Below, in pieces: positions 7,574 to 8,512 of a stretch of DNA of 8,512 bases; position 1 is the stretch's first letter; every line of letters begins with the position of its first letter. The DNA is from Acidobacteriota bacterium (GTDB lineage Bacteria; Acidobacteriota; Terriglobia; Bryobacterales; Bryobacteraceae): assembly GCA_021788955.1 (NCBI GenBank), contig JAJYKC010000070.1, forward strand, positions 1 through 8,512, written 5' to 3'. The position numbers were made by a program, and so were the translations under genes. The notes beneath the pieces are model-generated. The model was given only the letters and a program-made list of their open reading frames with translations. It had not been told where the DNA came from and did no database searches.

Positions 7574-7617
7574 ACGCGGGGATCGAGGCTGCGGCGCTCG
7601 AATATCTGGATTCGTTC

Positions 7618-7647
7618 TTGCCTCTTTCCGGCGGTTTGGGGCATAGT
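7618..7647 (+). promoter_or_regulatory. Weak candidate sigma70-type promoter before the MgtE_N gene
   Basis: TTGCCT (7618-7623) and CATAGT (7642-7647) match the -35 and -10 consensus at 4 of 6 bases each, with an 18-bp spacer, about 80 bp before the next gene. A match this weak arises often by chance. Confidence 0.2.
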
Positions 7648-7666
7648 TAGAAGTAGGTGTGGAGAT

Positions 7667-7688
7667 GGCCGCGGAGGGATATGCGGCC
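7667..7688 (+). promoter_or_regulatory. GC-rich inverted repeat in the leader of the MgtE_N gene
   Basis: GGCCGC (7667-7672) and GCGGCC (7683-7688) are perfect inverted repeats around a 10-base loop GGAGGGATAT. In RNA the loop would expose GGAGG, but no in-frame start codon sits just behind it. There is no U-run, so it is not an intrinsic terminator. It could be an operator, a leader hairpin or chance in GC-rich DNA. Confidence 0.3.
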
Positions 7689-7729
7689 GCTCAACCCTGC
7701 ACGAATTCGATGACGTCGGGTGGCTCTAT

Positions 7730-8512
7730 ATGGCGGAGATCTTGTACCTTACCGAACTATACGGCCTCCCTGTCTTCGATCTAAAAGGCAAGCGAATCGG
7801 CGTGGTGCGCGACGCGGCGCTGGTGCCGCTGGTGGACGCGGCGCGAGTGGACCGATTCCTGGTAGGCGGGGGTTGGGCCTGGCTAACGGTGCGCTACGAC
7901 CAGGTGCACTCAATACCACTCGACGGGATTTCGCTCAAGGACGAGCAACTCACGCCGTACCATTCCGACGAATACATGCTGCGGCTGATGCGCGATCTGC
8001 TCGACCAGCAGATTATTGACGCGCATGGCCGGAAGGTGGTCCGGGTCACCGACGTCACCTTTGACATTGTGGAGCGCGAGGACCGCGCGGAGCTGAAGAT
8101 TCTCGAAGTGGATATCGGAGTGCGGAGTGTGTACCGCCGGCTGATGCGCGGAGTTCTGCGTCCACGGTGGATTCGGAGAACGCAGACGCACATTCCGCCG
8201 AACTCGATTCCGTGGGAGTTCTGCAATATTCTCGAATCGGACCCGCAGAGGCGGCTGCGGTTGAACATTAGCAACAAGCTGCTCGAAAAGATGCACCCGG
8301 CGGACCTGGCGGACATTGTTGAGGACCTGGCGCCGGAGGACCGCGAGGCGATTTTCGAGACGATCGACAGCGAAGTGGCTGCCGAGACGCTATCGGAAAT
8401 CGATCCGGACATTCAGGCGAGTATTGTCGAGTCCCTGGAAACGGAGAAAGCGGCGGAGATTATCGAGGGGATGGCGCCGCACGAGGCGGCGGATGTGCTG
8501 AGCGAACTCGGG
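7730..8512 (+). CDS. PRC-barrel / MgtE N-terminal domain protein (C-terminus missing)
   Basis: Open from ATG 7730 to the right edge, 261 codons, no stop. The start has only a weak Shine-Dalgarno (CGGG) but gives the first residues expected, MAEILYLTELYGLPVFD, and no in-frame ATG lies nearby upstream. Residues about 4-75 look like a PRC-barrel module (GLPVFDLKGKRIGVVRDAAL), and about 85-165 like a second (DQQIIDAHGRKVVRVTDVTF). From about 180 a helical repeat typical of MgtE_N begins: NKLLEKMHPADLADIVEDL, then EDREAIFETID, ETLSEIDPDIQASIVESL, KAAEIIEGMAPHEAADVL. In MgtE Mg2+ channels this domain senses cytosolic Mg2+ and is followed by CBS domains and a membrane part. Here the PRC modules replace the usual N-terminus, and no membrane segment appears before the edge. 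It may be a soluble metal-sensing partner of a divalent cation transporter. The neighbour needed to test this lies outside the window. Confidence 0.82.
   Translation, partial: MAEILYLTELYGLPVFDLKGKRIGVVRDAALVPLVDAARVDRFLVGGGWAWLTVRYDQVHSIPLDGISLKDEQLTPYHSDEYMLRLMRDLLDQQIIDAHGRKVVRVTDVTFDIVEREDRAELKILEVDIGVRSVYRRLMRGVLRPRWIRRTQTHIPPNSIPWEFCNILESDPQRRLRLNISNKLLEKMHPADLADIVEDLAPEDREAIFETIDSEVAAETLSEIDPDIQASIVESLETEKAAEIIEGMAPHEAADVLSELG

Noticed and set aside
7583..7601. Short inverted repeat TCGAG/CTCGA after the deacetylase as a terminator
   Set aside because: The stem is only five base pairs and no T-run follows, so it does not qualify as an intrinsic terminator.
7720..8019. A 99-codon plus-strand open frame overlapping the MgtE_N gene start
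   Set aside because: Arg/Gly/Pro-rich, no domain; the frame from 7730 stays open to the window edge and shows PRC-like and MgtE_N motifs.

Overview
The window is GC-rich and carries a marker that points to Acidobacteriota of the Solibacter/Bryobacter group. The leftmost gene (minus strand) combines a signal peptide, SBBP-type beta-propeller repeats and a C-terminal module of the Solibacter type (TIGR03437-like), an architecture hugely expanded in that lineage. Signal peptides and an OmpA protein with the DAP-binding Asp/Arg pair indicate a diderm bacterium. This placement is an inference from domain style, not from a phylogenetic marker.

Layout. Positions 2044 down to 1 (minus strand) hold most of the secreted beta-propeller protein, whose C-terminus lies outside the window. 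An 85-bp divergent intergenic region (2045-2129) separates it from a compact plus-strand cluster: a secreted GH31 alpha-glycosidase (2130-4448); 22 bp later an OmpA-family protein with a long Ala/Glu/Gln coiled coil (4471-6051); then a RimJ/RimL-type GNAT acetyltransferase (6048-6635); then a class II histone-deacetylase-fold amidohydrolase (6632-7573). The last three are joined by two ATGA stop/start overlaps, so they are probably co-transcribed and translationally coupled. After a 156-bp gap with a short hairpin, a new gene starts at 7730 and runs off the right edge; it has PRC-barrel-like modules followed by a MgtE N-terminal-type helical repeat.

How the genes may work together. The GH31 enzyme probably trims alpha-linked sugars, plausibly alpha-xylose, from oligosaccharides outside the cytoplasm. 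The OmpA protein probably anchors outer membrane to peptidoglycan. The GNAT and deacetylase form a possible acetylation writer/eraser pair, the most interesting arrangement here. No RNA gene, mobile element, CRISPR array, phage gene or convincing intrinsic terminator was seen. I do not see a clear previously undescribed system; the OmpA-GNAT-deacetylase coupling is the best lead.
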